From the NCBI RefSeq assembly GCF_039543825.1, contig NZ_BAABKM010000002.1:2140133-2204132 (forward strand): a DNA stretch of 64,000 nucleotides. The letters run 5' to 3'. The position numbers and the translations under genes were made by a program. Each line of letters starts with the position of its first letter. The stretch's first letter is position 1. Under the pieces are notes generated by a model. The model saw only the letters and a list, made by a program, of their open reading frames with translations. It did no database searches and had not been told where the DNA came from. Positions 1 to 7,503 of this stretch are shown here, one piece after another. Source of the stretch: Nocardioides conyzicola. GTDB lineage: Bacteria > Actinomycetota > Actinomycetes > Propionibacteriales > Nocardioidaceae.

Positions 1-905
1 ATGACCGCGTTCATCGGGGTGCGGATCTCGTGGGACATGGTCGCCAGGAAGGCCGACTTGGCCGCGTTGGCGTCCTCCGCCGCGCTGCGCGCGACGACGA
101 GGTCGCGTTCGCGTCGGGCCGCCTCCAGCCGCTGGGCGTCCAGGGCTGCGGCCATCTCGTCGAGCCCCCGGCCGATCGCGCGGAACTCGTCGGGACCCCG
201 TTGCGGGCTGCGCGCGGTGAGGTCGCCGTCGCGCAGCTCGCCGATCGTGACCAGCAGCGCGTCCACGGGCTTGACCACCGCGGCCTGGAGCCGTCGGGAC
301 TGGAGCCCGATCACGACGATGCCGACCGCGAGCAGGGCGAGGCCGAGGGCGAGGGCGATCTGCAGGACGTGGGTGCGACGCTCCTCGAGGGTGGCGCTGG
401 CGTCGTCGGCGGCGGCCTGGGCCCGCTCGTGCGCGGAGCGGTAGTTGTCGAAGAGCGACTTGCCGATGCTGACGAGAGAGATCTCGGTCTCGCTGCTGGG
501 TGCGTCGGCGAACGTCGGTGCCTCGGCCAGCACTCGGGGGACCCACCGCTTCGTCCACTCGTCCTGACGTTCCTGCTGCGCGGCGAGCAGCTGTTCGAGC
601 TCCGGATCGCCGGACAGGTCGTCGGCCGCCGCCGCGAGCTGGACCTCGACATCGGCGCGGCCGCTCTCGTAGGGCTCGAGGAACCTGTCCTGACCGGTGA
701 TCAGGTACGCCCGCAGCGCGGTCTCCTGGTCGAGCATGTCGAGGTGGGCCTTGCGCAGCTCGCGCGCCCCGCTGGTCGCCCGGGAGGTGTCGGGGCCGAG
801 GACCAGGCCGAGATAGCTCAACAGCGAGATGTTGACGATGGCGGCGACCGCCACCACCAGCAGGCCGGTGCGGGTGACGCGCGCGACCCGTTGGGCGAGG
901 TTCAC
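1..905 (-). CDS. Sensor histidine kinase with CHASE3 and HAMP domains (3' part outside window)
   Basis: Two-component sensor kinase, truncated by the window start. From the GTG at 905 the reading frame gives a first membrane segment at about residues 10-34, an extracytoplasmic CHASE3-like helical sensor (about 35-170, with the pattern LDQETALRAYLITGQD), a second membrane segment (about 178-200), a HAMP linker (about 200-255) and the start of a HisKA domain. The phospho-acceptor motif MSHEIRTPMNAV is readable, with its histidine near residue 292, only nine codons before the sequence ends. The ATPase domain and any receiver domain lie outside. No partner response regulator is visible, and the signal is unknown. 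A GTG start at this position is supported by the hydrophobic N-terminus but has only a weak ribosome site. Confidence 0.88.
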   Translation of the reverse strand, partial: MNLAQRVARVTRTGLLVVAVAAIVNISLLSYLGLVLGPDTSRATSGARELRKAHLDMLDQETALRAYLITGQDRFLEPYESGRADVEVQLAAAADDLSGDPELEQLLAAQQERQDEWTKRWVPRVLAEAPTFADAPSSETEISLVSIGKSLFDNYRSAHERAQAAADDASATLEERRTHVLQIALALGLALLAVGIVVIGLQSRRLQAAVVKPVDALLVTIGELRDGDLTARSPQRGPDEFRAIGRGLDEMAAALDAQRLEAARRERDLVVARSAAEDANAAKSAFLATMSHEIRTPMNAV

Positions 906-987
906 GGCTCAGGGTCCCACGCACCTCGGCGCGATCCGGCATCTGAGTCGGGAAGTCTTCGGCGTCGCGTCCCGGTAGGTTGAGCGC

Positions 988-1563
988 GTGCTGCTGTCAG
1001 ACCGCGACATCCTGGCCCAGATCGACGACGGCCGGATCGCGATGGAACCCTGGGATCCGGCGATGCTCCAGCCGTCGTCCATCGACGTGCGCCTCGACCG
1101 GTTCTTCCGGGTGTTCGAGAACCACAAGTACCCGCACATCGACCCGGCGGCCGACCAGTCCGACCTGACGCGCGAGGTGGAGCCGGAGGGCGACGAGCCG
1201 TTCATCCTGCACCCGGGGGAGTTCGTGCTCGGTTCGACGTACGAGGTGGTCACGCTGCCCGACGACATCGCGGCCCGGGTCGAGGGCAAGTCCTCGCTGG
1301 GCCGGCTGGGCCTGCTGACCCACGCGACCGCCGGCTTCGTCGACCCCGGCTTCTCCGGGCACGTGACGCTCGAGCTCGCCAACGTCGCGACGCTGCCGAT
1401 CAAGCTCTACCCCGGCATGAAGATCGGGCAGTTCTGCTTCTTCCGGCTGAGCTCGGCCAGCGAGCACCCGTACGGCTCGGAGAAGTACGGCTCCCGCTAC
1501 CAGGGCCAGCGCGGACCGACCCCGTCGCGCTCGTTCCAGAACTTCCACCGCACCCCGATCTAG
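988..1563 (+). CDS. dcd: dCTP deaminase (probably bifunctional, dUMP-forming)
   Basis: Cytosolic pyrimidine enzyme of the trimeric dUTPase/Dcd family, 191 residues, close to the roughly 190 residues of the mycobacterial enzyme. It starts at a GTG and begins [12 protein letters not shown]. Family motifs are intact: PSSIDVRLD near residue 30, GSTYE, and the core [14 protein letters not shown] followed by [11 protein letters not shown] and HVTLELANV, which carries the catalytic glutamate. Known for the family: actinobacterial Dcd converts dCTP directly to dUMP, combining deaminase and dUTPase activity. Which of the two activity types applies here is inferred from lineage. It stands alone, transcribed away from the kinase. 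Confidence 0.95.
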   Translation: MLLSDRDILAQIDDGRIAMEPWDPAMLQPSSIDVRLDRFFRVFENHKYPHIDPAADQSDLTREVEPEGDEPFILHPGEFVLGSTYEVVTLPDDIAARVEGKSSLGRLGLLTHATAGFVDPGFSGHVTLELANVATLPIKLYPGMKIGQFCFFRLSSASEHPYGSEKYGSRYQGQRGPTPSRSFQNFHRTPI

Positions 1564-1578
1564 GTGGGTCGATGCAAG

Positions 1579-1597
1579 TTAGGTTAGCCTAACCTGC
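1579..1597. promoter_or_regulatory. IdeR/DtxR iron box overlapping the start region of the next gene
   Basis: The 19 bases TTAGGTTAGCCTAACCTGC match the classic DtxR/IdeR operator (consensus TTAGGTTAGSCTAACCTAA) at nearly every position. The core AGGTTAG-C-CTAACCT (1581-1595) is a perfect 7-1-7 palindrome. It ends at the base immediately before the ATG of the siderophore-interacting protein, so bound regulator would cover the transcription or translation start. Iron-replete repression is inferred from family knowledge. Confidence 0.9.
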
Positions 1598-2548
1598 ATG
1601 ACGACGACCCAGGAGTCCCTGCCGATGATCCTCGACGAGGTCGAGGTCGTGCGCGTCGACCGGCTGTCGCCGTCGTTCGTCCGGTTCGAGCTGGGGGGCG
1701 CGTGCCTGGCCGACTTCGGCGTCGACGGACCGCTCTACGACCAGCGGATCAAGCTGGTCTTCCCGGGCGTGCCCGGCGGCCCGCCGCCGTCGTTCGCCGG
1801 GGCCGACGACTCCTGGTACGACACCTGGCTGAAGCGCCCGGTCGAGGAGCGCGGCCACATGCGGACCTACACGATCCGCGACGTACGCGGCGAGGGCGTC
1901 GACACGCGCCTGGTCGTCGACATCGTCGTCCACCCGGACGAGCACGGCGCCCCGGGGCCGGGCTGCGCCTGGGCGGCCCGCGCGGCGGTCGGTGACCGCC
2001 TGGTCGTCATCGCGCCGCGGCGGGGCCAGCTCTACGGCGGCATCGAGTTCGACCCGGGTACGGCGAGGCGGCTGCTGCTCGTGGGCGACGAGACCGCGGT
2101 CCCGGCGATCTGCTCGATCCTCGAGGACCTGCGTCACGACGCCGTCGGCGCGGCGTACCTCGAGGTGCCGTCCTCCGCGGACGTGCTGACGGTGCAGCAC
2201 CCGGAGGGCGTCGAGGTGGTGTGGGTGGCCCGCGACGGGGAGCCCCACGGCGCCCGGCTCCACCGGGCGGTGCTCGAGCACCTCGGCGTCGGGGGCGCGC
2301 CGATCGACGAGCCCGACGAGGTCGACCCCGACCTGTGGGAGACCCCGACGTACTCGTCGTCCGGGGAGGAGGTCGAGACCGCTGCGACCGTGGTGGGCCA
2401 CGACCTGGACGGCATCTACGCCTGGATCGCCGGCGAGTCCGGCGTCGTGACCGCCCTGCGGCGGGTCCTCGTCAAGGACCTCGAGGTCGACCGCCGCCAG
2501 GTCGCCTTCATGGGCTACTGGCGCCGCGGCGTCTCCATGGCCTCCTGA
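1598..2548 (+). CDS. Siderophore-interacting protein (FAD-dependent ferric-siderophore reductase)
   Basis: Cytosolic flavoprotein of the SIP/ViuB family (FAD-binding 9 plus SIP C-terminal domain), 316 residues, the usual length. It releases iron by reducing imported ferric siderophores. Visible motifs are MRTYTIRDVR near residue 87 (the RxYTxR flavin-binding signature), LLVGDETAVPAI near 162 and the C-terminal AGESG...RRQVAFMGYWRRG block typical of SIPs. The ATG at 1598 directly abuts an iron box and has no ribosome site, so the message may be leaderless. A second ATG at 1625 is the alternative start. No siderophore biosynthesis or uptake gene is adjacent. Iron regulation is well supported by the operator. 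Confidence 0.93.
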   Translation: MTTTQESLPMILDEVEVVRVDRLSPSFVRFELGGACLADFGVDGPLYDQRIKLVFPGVPGGPPPSFAGADDSWYDTWLKRPVEERGHMRTYTIRDVRGEGVDTRLVVDIVVHPDEHGAPGPGCAWAARAAVGDRLVVIAPRRGQLYGGIEFDPGTARRLLLVGDETAVPAICSILEDLRHDAVGAAYLEVPSSADVLTVQHPEGVEVVWVARDGEPHGARLHRAVLEHLGVGGAPIDEPDEVDPDLWETPTYSSSGEEVETAATVVGHDLDGIYAWIAGESGVVTALRRVLVKDLEVDRRQVAFMGYWRRGVSMAS

Positions 2549-2551
2549 GAC

Positions 2552-2707
2552 TCAGTTGTCGATGCGGTCCGCGAACCGGCGGAGCCGCAGGGCGAGCAGG
2601 TGCCGGTGCGAGCTGGCGGGCATCTTCGGTGAGCTGGCGCGAGCGATCCGCTCGGCGATCTGCTGACGGTTGACCTCGGCGTCGAGGACGACGTTGCTGT
2701 ACTCCAT
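2552..2707 (-). CDS. Hypothetical small protein, last gene of the RHH/DUF4097 operon
   Basis: A 51-residue protein beginning MEYSNVVLDAEVNRQQIAER. The ATG at 2707 is chosen because AGAGGAG lies at ribosome-site distance upstream. The protein is basic, probably helical, with no membrane segment or cysteine. It is the third minus-strand gene after the RHH regulator (3663-4220) and DUF4097 protein (2755-3576), and probably shares their transcript. I do not recognise the family. A longer in-frame extension to 2890 is unlikely because it runs into the preceding gene. Confidence 0.6.
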   Translation of the reverse strand: MEYSNVVLDAEVNRQQIAERIARASSPKMPASSHRHLLALRLRRFADRIDN

Positions 2708-2754
2708 GGCAGTGCTCCTCTGGTGCTTGGTCGGACGGGGATCGGACGGGGTGC

Positions 2755-3576
2755 TCAGGACTCGATGAGCAGGATGTCGCCGCTCACGGTGCGGGCCCGG
2801 ACCTCGACGTGGTCGGCGCCCTCCTCGGGCTTGCCGGCACTGGTGAGCCCGGACCGGATCGCGCCGGTGACGGTCGAGATGTCGGTCCACACGGGGACGC
2901 CGGCGGGGATGCCGATGCGGACGTCCCCGGACGCGCCCTTGACGCTGACCCGGCCGCGGTGGGCGCGGGCGACCACCAGGTCGCCGGAGCCGGTGGTCAG
3001 GGAGACGTCCAGGGTCGAGTCGCCGACCTCGAGGTCGCCGGACCCGGTCTTGACGACGGTCTGGCCGTTGCTGCTTGCCATCCGCACGTCGCCGGACCCC
3101 GTCGAGATCGAGGTGACGGCTCGCGTCTCGCCGATGACGATGTCGCCGGAGCCGCTCTTGATCTTCAGGGCGCCGCCGGCCGCCTCGATCCGGATGTCGC
3201 CGGAGCCCGTCTCGGTGAGCAGCGGCCCGGTGACGGCGTCGAGCTGCACGTTGCCGGAGCCGCTCTTCACCTGGGCCGTGCCGAGGGTGCCGCGGACCGC
3301 GACGTCGGCGCTGCCGGTGCGGACGACCGCGTTGCTGTCGGTCGGCAGGGTGATGCGTACGTCGAGGCGCGAGTCGCCGCCGAAGAGCCCGCCGCGCTTG
3401 GGGCCGATGACGGTGATCTGGTTGCCGTCGTGCCGGACCGACGCCTGGTCGGCGTCCCGGCCGGTGACCTCGACGCGGGTCTCCGCGGTCTCGGTGGCCG
3501 TGACGTCGAGGCTGCCCTTGCCGATCTCGACGAAGAGCTCGACGGGGTGAGGGGTGTCGAACTGGTGCTGGGTCAT
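2755..3576 (-). CDS. DUF4097-family beta-strand repeat protein
   Basis: A 273-residue protein made largely of short beta-strand repeats with the signature SGSGDI/TGSGDV, seen at least seven times between about residues 90 and 230. This is the hallmark of the DUF4097/adhesin-like beta-solenoid family. No signal peptide or membrane anchor is visible, so it is probably cytoplasmic or peripheral. Molecular function is unknown. In actinobacteria such proteins are often encoded beside small RHH or PadR regulators, as here. It follows the RHH gene with a gap of about 86 bases. The start ATG at 3576 is preceded by AGGAGC. Confidence 0.85.
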   Translation of the reverse strand: MTQHQFDTPHPVELFVEIGKGSLDVTATETAETRVEVTGRDADQASVRHDGNQITVIGPKRGGLFGGDSRLDVRITLPTDSNAVVRTGSADVAVRGTLGTAQVKSGSGNVQLDAVTGPLLTETGSGDIRIEAAGGALKIKSGSGDIVIGETRAVTSISTGSGDVRMASSNGQTVVKTGSGDLEVGDSTLDVSLTTGSGDLVVARAHRGRVSVKGASGDVRIGIPAGVPVWTDISTVTGAIRSGLTSAGKPEEGADHVEVRARTVSGDILLIES

Positions 3577-3662
3577 GTCGGTTGCTCCTGGATGAGGGTG
3601 TGGTCGTCCACGGGGCCGGCGGTGCCGGTCCCGGAGATGGAGTGATTGCTAGGGGGCGGGGG

Positions 3663-4220
3663 TCAGACCCACCCGGACATGCGCTTGCCGGGGCGCTTGC
3701 CGCCGAAGGGGTCGGTGCCGCCGAACGGGTCGTTGCCGCCGACGAACGGGATGCTCGAGAGGTCGATGTCGACGTTGATCGCGCCCTCGCGGGTGGCGCC
3801 GCGGACGATGTTGACCAGCCAGGTGTTGAGCGAGTGGCCGGAACGGTTGGCGAGCTCCTCGGCCCGGGTCTTCACCGACTCGGGGATGCGCAGCGTGATC
3901 CGGGCGACGCTGCCGTCGTCCTCGGTCTCGTCGACGCCGGGCGGCGGGGGCGGGGCCGGAGCGGCCGGCGGTGCGGGCGGCGGGGCGTGCACCGCGAACT
4001 CCAGCTCCCGGCCGTTGAGCCGGACGTCGACGCCGCCCGACGGGAGCTCCGCGGTGATCTCGGCGGCTGCCTGCGACACGGCCTCCATGAGCGCCAGTCG
4101 GGCGGCGGGGTCGAGGGCGAAGGCGAGGCGCTCCGTGACGGCGCGCGCCTCCGGGCCGGCCGCGTCGGCGGCGGCGAGCAGGTCGCGACGCAGGCTCTCG
4201 ACGTACGGGGTGATGTCCAT
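3663..4220 (-). CDS. Ribbon-helix-helix (HicB/Arc-like) DNA-binding protein
   Basis: A 185-residue protein with a helical N-terminal part (1-65), a short beta segment (LPSGGVDVRLNGRELEF), a proline/alanine linker (about 80-98) and a C-terminal RHH module: ARITLRIPESVKTRAEELANRSGHSLNTWLVNIVR (the beta strand and helices of the MetJ/Arc fold, given here only as a landmark near 108-142) without its usual toxin partner. The tail is Gly/Phe-rich (FGGTDPFGGKRPG). It heads the operon with DUF4097. The ATG at 4220 is preferred; an in-frame GTG at 4229 is also possible. An array of TGACGTCA sites lies directly upstream, which suggests autoregulation. No toxin gene is adjacent, so a toxin-antitoxin role is not supported. 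Confidence 0.8.
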   Translation of the reverse strand: MDITPYVESLRRDLLAAADAAGPEARAVTERLAFALDPAARLALMEAVSQAAAEITAELPSGGVDVRLNGRELEFAVHAPPPAPPAAPAPPPPPGVDETEDDGSVARITLRIPESVKTRAEELANRSGHSLNTWLVNIVRGATREGAINVDIDLSSIPFVGGNDPFGGTDPFGGKRPGKRMSGWV

Positions 4221-4231
4221 GTGCACCACGA

Positions 4232-4292
4232 TGACATCATCGTGACGTCACGTCAAGTGTGAAGTGACGTCAGATGACGCCAGGTGACGTCA
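4232..4292. promoter_or_regulatory. Helically phased array of TGACGTCA palindromes (putative RHH operator)
   Basis: Perfect TGACGTCA palindromes occur at 4243-4250, 4265-4272 and 4285-4292. Near copies are TGACATCA at 4232-4239 and TGACGCCA at 4275-4282. Start-to-start spacings are 11, 22, 10 and 10 bases, so sites fall on one face of the helix. RHH proteins such as MetJ (metbox AGACGTCT), Arc and Omega bind tandem short sites cooperatively, so the adjacent RHH protein is the likely ligand. The array sits between the divergent RHH gene and the symporter gene and could control both. Confidence 0.7.
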
Positions 4293-4412
4293 CCTGGCTT
4301 CACCCGACGTGGGCGAGGCGCCGATGGGTTTGTGGACGGAGGCTGATGGGCACGAGGTCCGGTGGTCCCTCCGGGAGTTCACCACCGGATCGGTGCACGA
4401 GAGGCGCACTCA

Positions 4413-6158
4413 ATGTCGAGTCCGACAGTCCTGGCCAGCACGCTCATCGACGCCAAGTTCGTCGACTACCTGATCATCCTTCTGTACTTCGGGGTCGTGA
4501 TGGGCATCGGGCTGCTGGCCCGACGCCAGGTCTCGGACTCGCTCGACTTCTTCCTGTCCGGGCGATCACTGCCCGCCTGGGTCACCGGCCTGGCGTTCAT
4601 CTCCGCCAACCTCGGCGCGGTCGAGATCATGGGCATGTCGGCCAACGGCGCGCAGTTCGGCCTGCCGGCCGTCCACTATTTCTGGGTCGGCGCGATCCCC
4701 GCGATGCTCTTCCTCGGCGTCGTGATGATGCCGTTCTACTACGGCTCCAAGGTGCGCTCGGTCCCCGAGTTCATGTTCCGCCGGTTCGGCACCGGCGCCC
4801 ACCTGGTCAACTCGATCTCGTTCGCGGTGGCGCAGCTGCTGATCGCGGGCATCAACCTCTTCCTGCTCGGCAGCATCGTGCACGCGCTGCTCGGCTGGCC
4901 GCTGTGGGTCGCCCTGATCGTCGCCGCCGTCATCGTGCTCTCCTACATCACCCTCGGCGGCCTGAGCGCCGCGATCTACAACGAGGTGCTGCAGTTCTTC
5001 GTGATCGTGGCCGCGCTGCTGCCGCTCACCCTGATCGGCCTGCACCGGGTCGGTGGCTGGGACGGCCTGACCGACGGCATCACCAAGGCCGCCGACGCGA
5101 ACCCCGGCACCGTGGCGCCTGCTGCCGACCAGCTCAACTCCTGGCCGGGCAACGCGCTGACCGGCTTCACCTCGGACTTCTGGTCGGTCGTCGGCATCGT
5201 CTTCGGCCTCGGCTTCGTGCTCTCCTTCGGCTACTGGACGACCAACTTCGTCGAGGTCCAGCGAGCGATGGCCTCCAACTCGATCTCGTCGGCGCGCAAG
5301 ACCCCGATCATCGGCGCCTTCCCGAAGATGTTCATCCCCTTCATCACGATCATCCCCGGCATGATCGCGGCGGTGCTGGTCACCGACATCGCGAAGGTCA
5401 AGGCGGGGGAGGCGGTCGCAGGCGGGGCCTCGGGGGAGGGAGTGACGTACAACGACTCGTTGCTGTTGCTGATGCGGGACGTCCTGCCCAACGGCCTGCT
5501 GGGCGTGGCGATCGCGGGCCTGCTGGCGGCGTTCATGGCCGGTATGGCAGCCAACATCTCGGCGTTCAACACCGTCTGGAGCTACGACCTCTGGCAGCGG
5601 TACGTCGTCAAGGACCGCAGCGACGAGTACTACCTGCTGGTCGGTCGCATCGCCACCGTCGCGGCGGTCGTGATCGCGATCTTCACGGCCAGCCTGGCGT
5701 CGAACTTCTCGAACATCATGAACTACCTGCAGACGCTCTTCGGGTTCTTCAACGCACCGCTCTTCGCCACCTTCATCCTCGGTATGTTCTGGAAGCGGAT
5801 GACGCCGACCGCGGGATGGGTCGGTCTGGTGGCCGGTACCGTCTCCGCCGTCGCCGTGGCCTTCCTGAGCGAGGACGCCTTCGGTTCGTGGAGCACCGGC
5901 GCCATCCCCATCGGGGGACAGGGTGCGTCGTTCGTCGCTGCCGGTGCGGCCTTCGTGGTCGACATCCTGCTCAGCATCGTGGTCTCGCTGGTGACGAAGC
6001 CGAAGGAGGCGTCCGAGCTCCGGGGTCTCGTCTACTCCGAGACTCCGCGCGAGGATCTCGTCGATCCCGACGAGGCCGCGCGTCCGTGGTACCAGCGCAC
6101 CCTGCCGCTCGCCGGCATCGCGCTGGTGCTGGTCATCATCCTGAACCTGATCTTCTGA
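4413..6158 (+). CDS. Sodium:solute symporter family transporter
   Basis: An integral membrane transporter of the SSS family, 581 residues with about 14 predicted hydrophobic segments. Family features are FFLSGRSLPAWVTGLAFISANLGA near residues 45-68 (the conserved Na+-site region), GGLSAAIYNEVLQFF near 180 and FMAGMAANISAFNTVW near 375. The ATG at 4413 is chosen because GAGAGGCG lies at ribosome-site distance; an upstream in-frame ATG at 4362 would add residues not typical of the family. Substrate cannot be read from sequence; sugar/inositol-type relatives are the closest by memory. It is followed 10 bases later by a small membrane protein. Confidence 0.9.
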   Translation: MSSPTVLASTLIDAKFVDYLIILLYFGVVMGIGLLARRQVSDSLDFFLSGRSLPAWVTGLAFISANLGAVEIMGMSANGAQFGLPAVHYFWVGAIPAMLFLGVVMMPFYYGSKVRSVPEFMFRRFGTGAHLVNSISFAVAQLLIAGINLFLLGSIVHALLGWPLWVALIVAAVIVLSYITLGGLSAAIYNEVLQFFVIVAALLPLTLIGLHRVGGWDGLTDGITKAADANPGTVAPAADQLNSWPGNALTGFTSDFWSVVGIVFGLGFVLSFGYWTTNFVEVQRAMASNSISSARKTPIIGAFPKMFIPFITIIPGMIAAVLVTDIAKVKAGEAVAGGASGEGVTYNDSLLLLMRDVLPNGLLGVAIAGLLAAFMAGMAANISAFNTVWSYDLWQRYVVKDRSDEYYLLVGRIATVAAVVIAIFTASLASNFSNIMNYLQTLFGFFNAPLFATFILGMFWKRMTPTAGWVGLVAGTVSAVAVAFLSEDAFGSWSTGAIPIGGQGASFVAAGAAFVVDILLSIVVSLVTKPKEASELRGLVYSETPREDLVDPDEAARPWYQRTLPLAGIALVLVIILNLIF

Positions 6159-6168
6159 GGAGCCTGTC

Positions 6169-6429
6169 ATGGCAGAGAACCAGCACACAGCAGGTGCCTT
6201 CGACATCCGCAACATCATCGGCGGCCTGATCGGCGTCTACGGCGTGATCCTCACGGTGATGGGCCTCGTCGGGGACCAGGAGCAGGACAAGACCGGCGGC
6301 GTCAACGCCAACCTGTGGGCGGGACTGGTGATGCTCGCCATCGGCGCCGCCTTCCTCGTCTGGGCGCGGGTGCGCCCGGTCGTCGTACCGGAGCACCCGA
6401 CCCAGGAGCGTCAGGACGACGCGGGGTAG
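6169..6429 (+). CDS. Small two-helix membrane protein paired with the symporter
   Basis: An 86-residue protein with two hydrophobic segments, about residues 13-35 (IIGGLIGVYGVILTVMGLV) and 48-67, and a short charged C-terminus. The ribosome site TGAGGAG overlaps the symporter stop, so the two are surely co-transcribed and probably translationally coupled. Small membrane partners next to SSS transporters are common in actinobacteria; an assembly or regulatory role is inference. Its 3' end overlaps the convergent PASTA gene by 19 bases. Confidence 0.8.
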   Translation: MAENQHTAGAFDIRNIIGGLIGVYGVILTVMGLVGDQEQDKTGGVNANLWAGLVMLAIGAAFLVWARVRPVVVPEHPTQERQDDAG

Positions 6430-7370
6430 AGCGCGACGCTCTCGATCCGCTCGCCCCGGTCGCGGTAGAGCTCGACGCGCAGCGGGCAGCCGGTGCGGTC
6501 GGCCGACCGGATGATGAAGGCCACCACGTTCGTCTTGGCCCCGATGGACGGGTCGGGCTCGCCGCACTGGTTGGTGCCGTCGGTCGGCGCGACGATCCGG
6601 AGGGCGGGGACGGCGTACGTCAACGGGTGCTCCTGCACCAGGGCGACGTCGGCGGTGGCGCGCCGCAGTGCCGTCAGCACGTGGCTCGCCCGCCAGGAGT
6701 CCGGGTCGGCGGCCTCGGCGCCGGTCAGCAGCTGTGCCGACCCGTCGCTGGGGTAGACCCACACGCGCGGGGCGAACGACGGCGCCGGCCCATGGCCGTT
6801 GGCCCAGTCGAGCACCTCCCAAGCGAGCTGCCGCTCGGCGTAGTCGGTCAGGCAGGAGACGTCGGCCGGTAGTGCCGTGTAGACGACGACGTGGTCGCCG
6901 CGGCTGATCTCCGCGCCTGCGGCGGGCTCGCTCGCCACGACGCGGTCGCGCACCTCGCAGGACCGGAACGGGCGCTGCTGGACCTCGAGACCGCGCTTCT
7001 TCAGCAGCGTGCTCGCCGCGGCCCCGTCGTACCCGAACAGCGAGGGCATCTGGTCGGCGCGCAGGTGGTCGGCGGGCGGGGCGTCCGGTCGGGCCAGCGC
7101 GAAGACCGCCCCCGCCGCAACCACCACGATGGCCAGCGCGGCCACCGCCGGCCAGCGTCTGCTGCGGGGTCGGTCAGGCGGGCCGAGGACCGCGTCGGCG
7201 AGCGCTCGGCGGACGAGCAGGTCAGGGTCCTCCGCGCGCCTGATCCGGGCCTGCTGCCGGGCCAGCACCTGCTCGACGACCGTCGGCGCCTGCTCCGGTT
7301 CGACCCCGAGATCCTCGGCCGTGCGCAGCAGCGTGTGCCACCGTGCGTCGCGATACTCCCGGGGATCCAT
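6411..7370 (-). CDS. Single-pass membrane protein with a PASTA domain
   Basis: A 319-residue protein. A cytoplasmic N-terminal region (1-72) is rich in charge, one membrane segment covers about 73-93 (WPAVAALAIVVVAAGAVFAL), and an extracellular part follows. Residues about 107-155 fit a PASTA module (MPSLFGYDGAAASTLLKKRGL ... SEPAAGAEISRGDHVVVYT). The remaining C-terminal domain has four cysteines (CLTDY, CGEPD, CPLRV and one in the PASTA region) and is unrecognised. There is no kinase domain, so it is not PknB itself. PASTA domains bind peptidoglycan fragments or beta-lactams in known proteins. The ATG at 7370 starts in a region without an obvious operon partner. Confidence 0.8.
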   Translation of the reverse strand: MDPREYRDARWHTLLRTAEDLGVEPEQAPTVVEQVLARQQARIRRAEDPDLLVRRALADAVLGPPDRPRSRRWPAVAALAIVVVAAGAVFALARPDAPPADHLRADQMPSLFGYDGAAASTLLKKRGLEVQQRPFRSCEVRDRVVASEPAAGAEISRGDHVVVYTALPADVSCLTDYAERQLAWEVLDWANGHGPAPSFAPRVWVYPSDGSAQLLTGAEAADPDSWRASHVLTALRRATADVALVQEHPLTYAVPALRIVAPTDGTNQCGEPDPSIGAKTNVVAFIIRSADRTGCPLRVELYRDRGERIESVALYPASS

Positions 7371-7413
7371 GCCGACTCCTGTTCGGAGCCGACGCTACGC
7401 CTGGATGGGGGCC

Positions 7414-7486
7414 GTGCGGGTTTCACCGGGTGCCCGGTGAAACCCGCACGACACGCCGGGTCGGTACGGCGTGTCGTGCGGGTTTC
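7414..7486. repeat. Palindromic repeat element, family A, intergenic copy
   Basis: Two overlapping perfect hairpins share one strand. The first pairs GTGCGGGTTTCACCGGG (7414-7430) with 7433-7449 around a 2-base loop. The second pairs GAAACCCGCACGACACGCCG (7439-7458) with 7467-7486 around an 8-base loop, a 20-bp perfect stem. They are mutually exclusive structures. The same 20-mer and the same 8-base loop spacing recur inside hutF at 49787-49830. This copy lies between the EtfD-like stop and the PASTA gene start and may act as a terminator. Confidence 0.85.
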
Positions 7487-7503
7487 GGCCGACAACCCAG
7501 CGG

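Noticed and set aside
3663..4220. HicA-HicB toxin-antitoxin locus
   Set aside because: The RHH module is HicB-like, but no HicA or other toxin ORF is adjacent; the neighbours are DUF4097 and a small helical protein.
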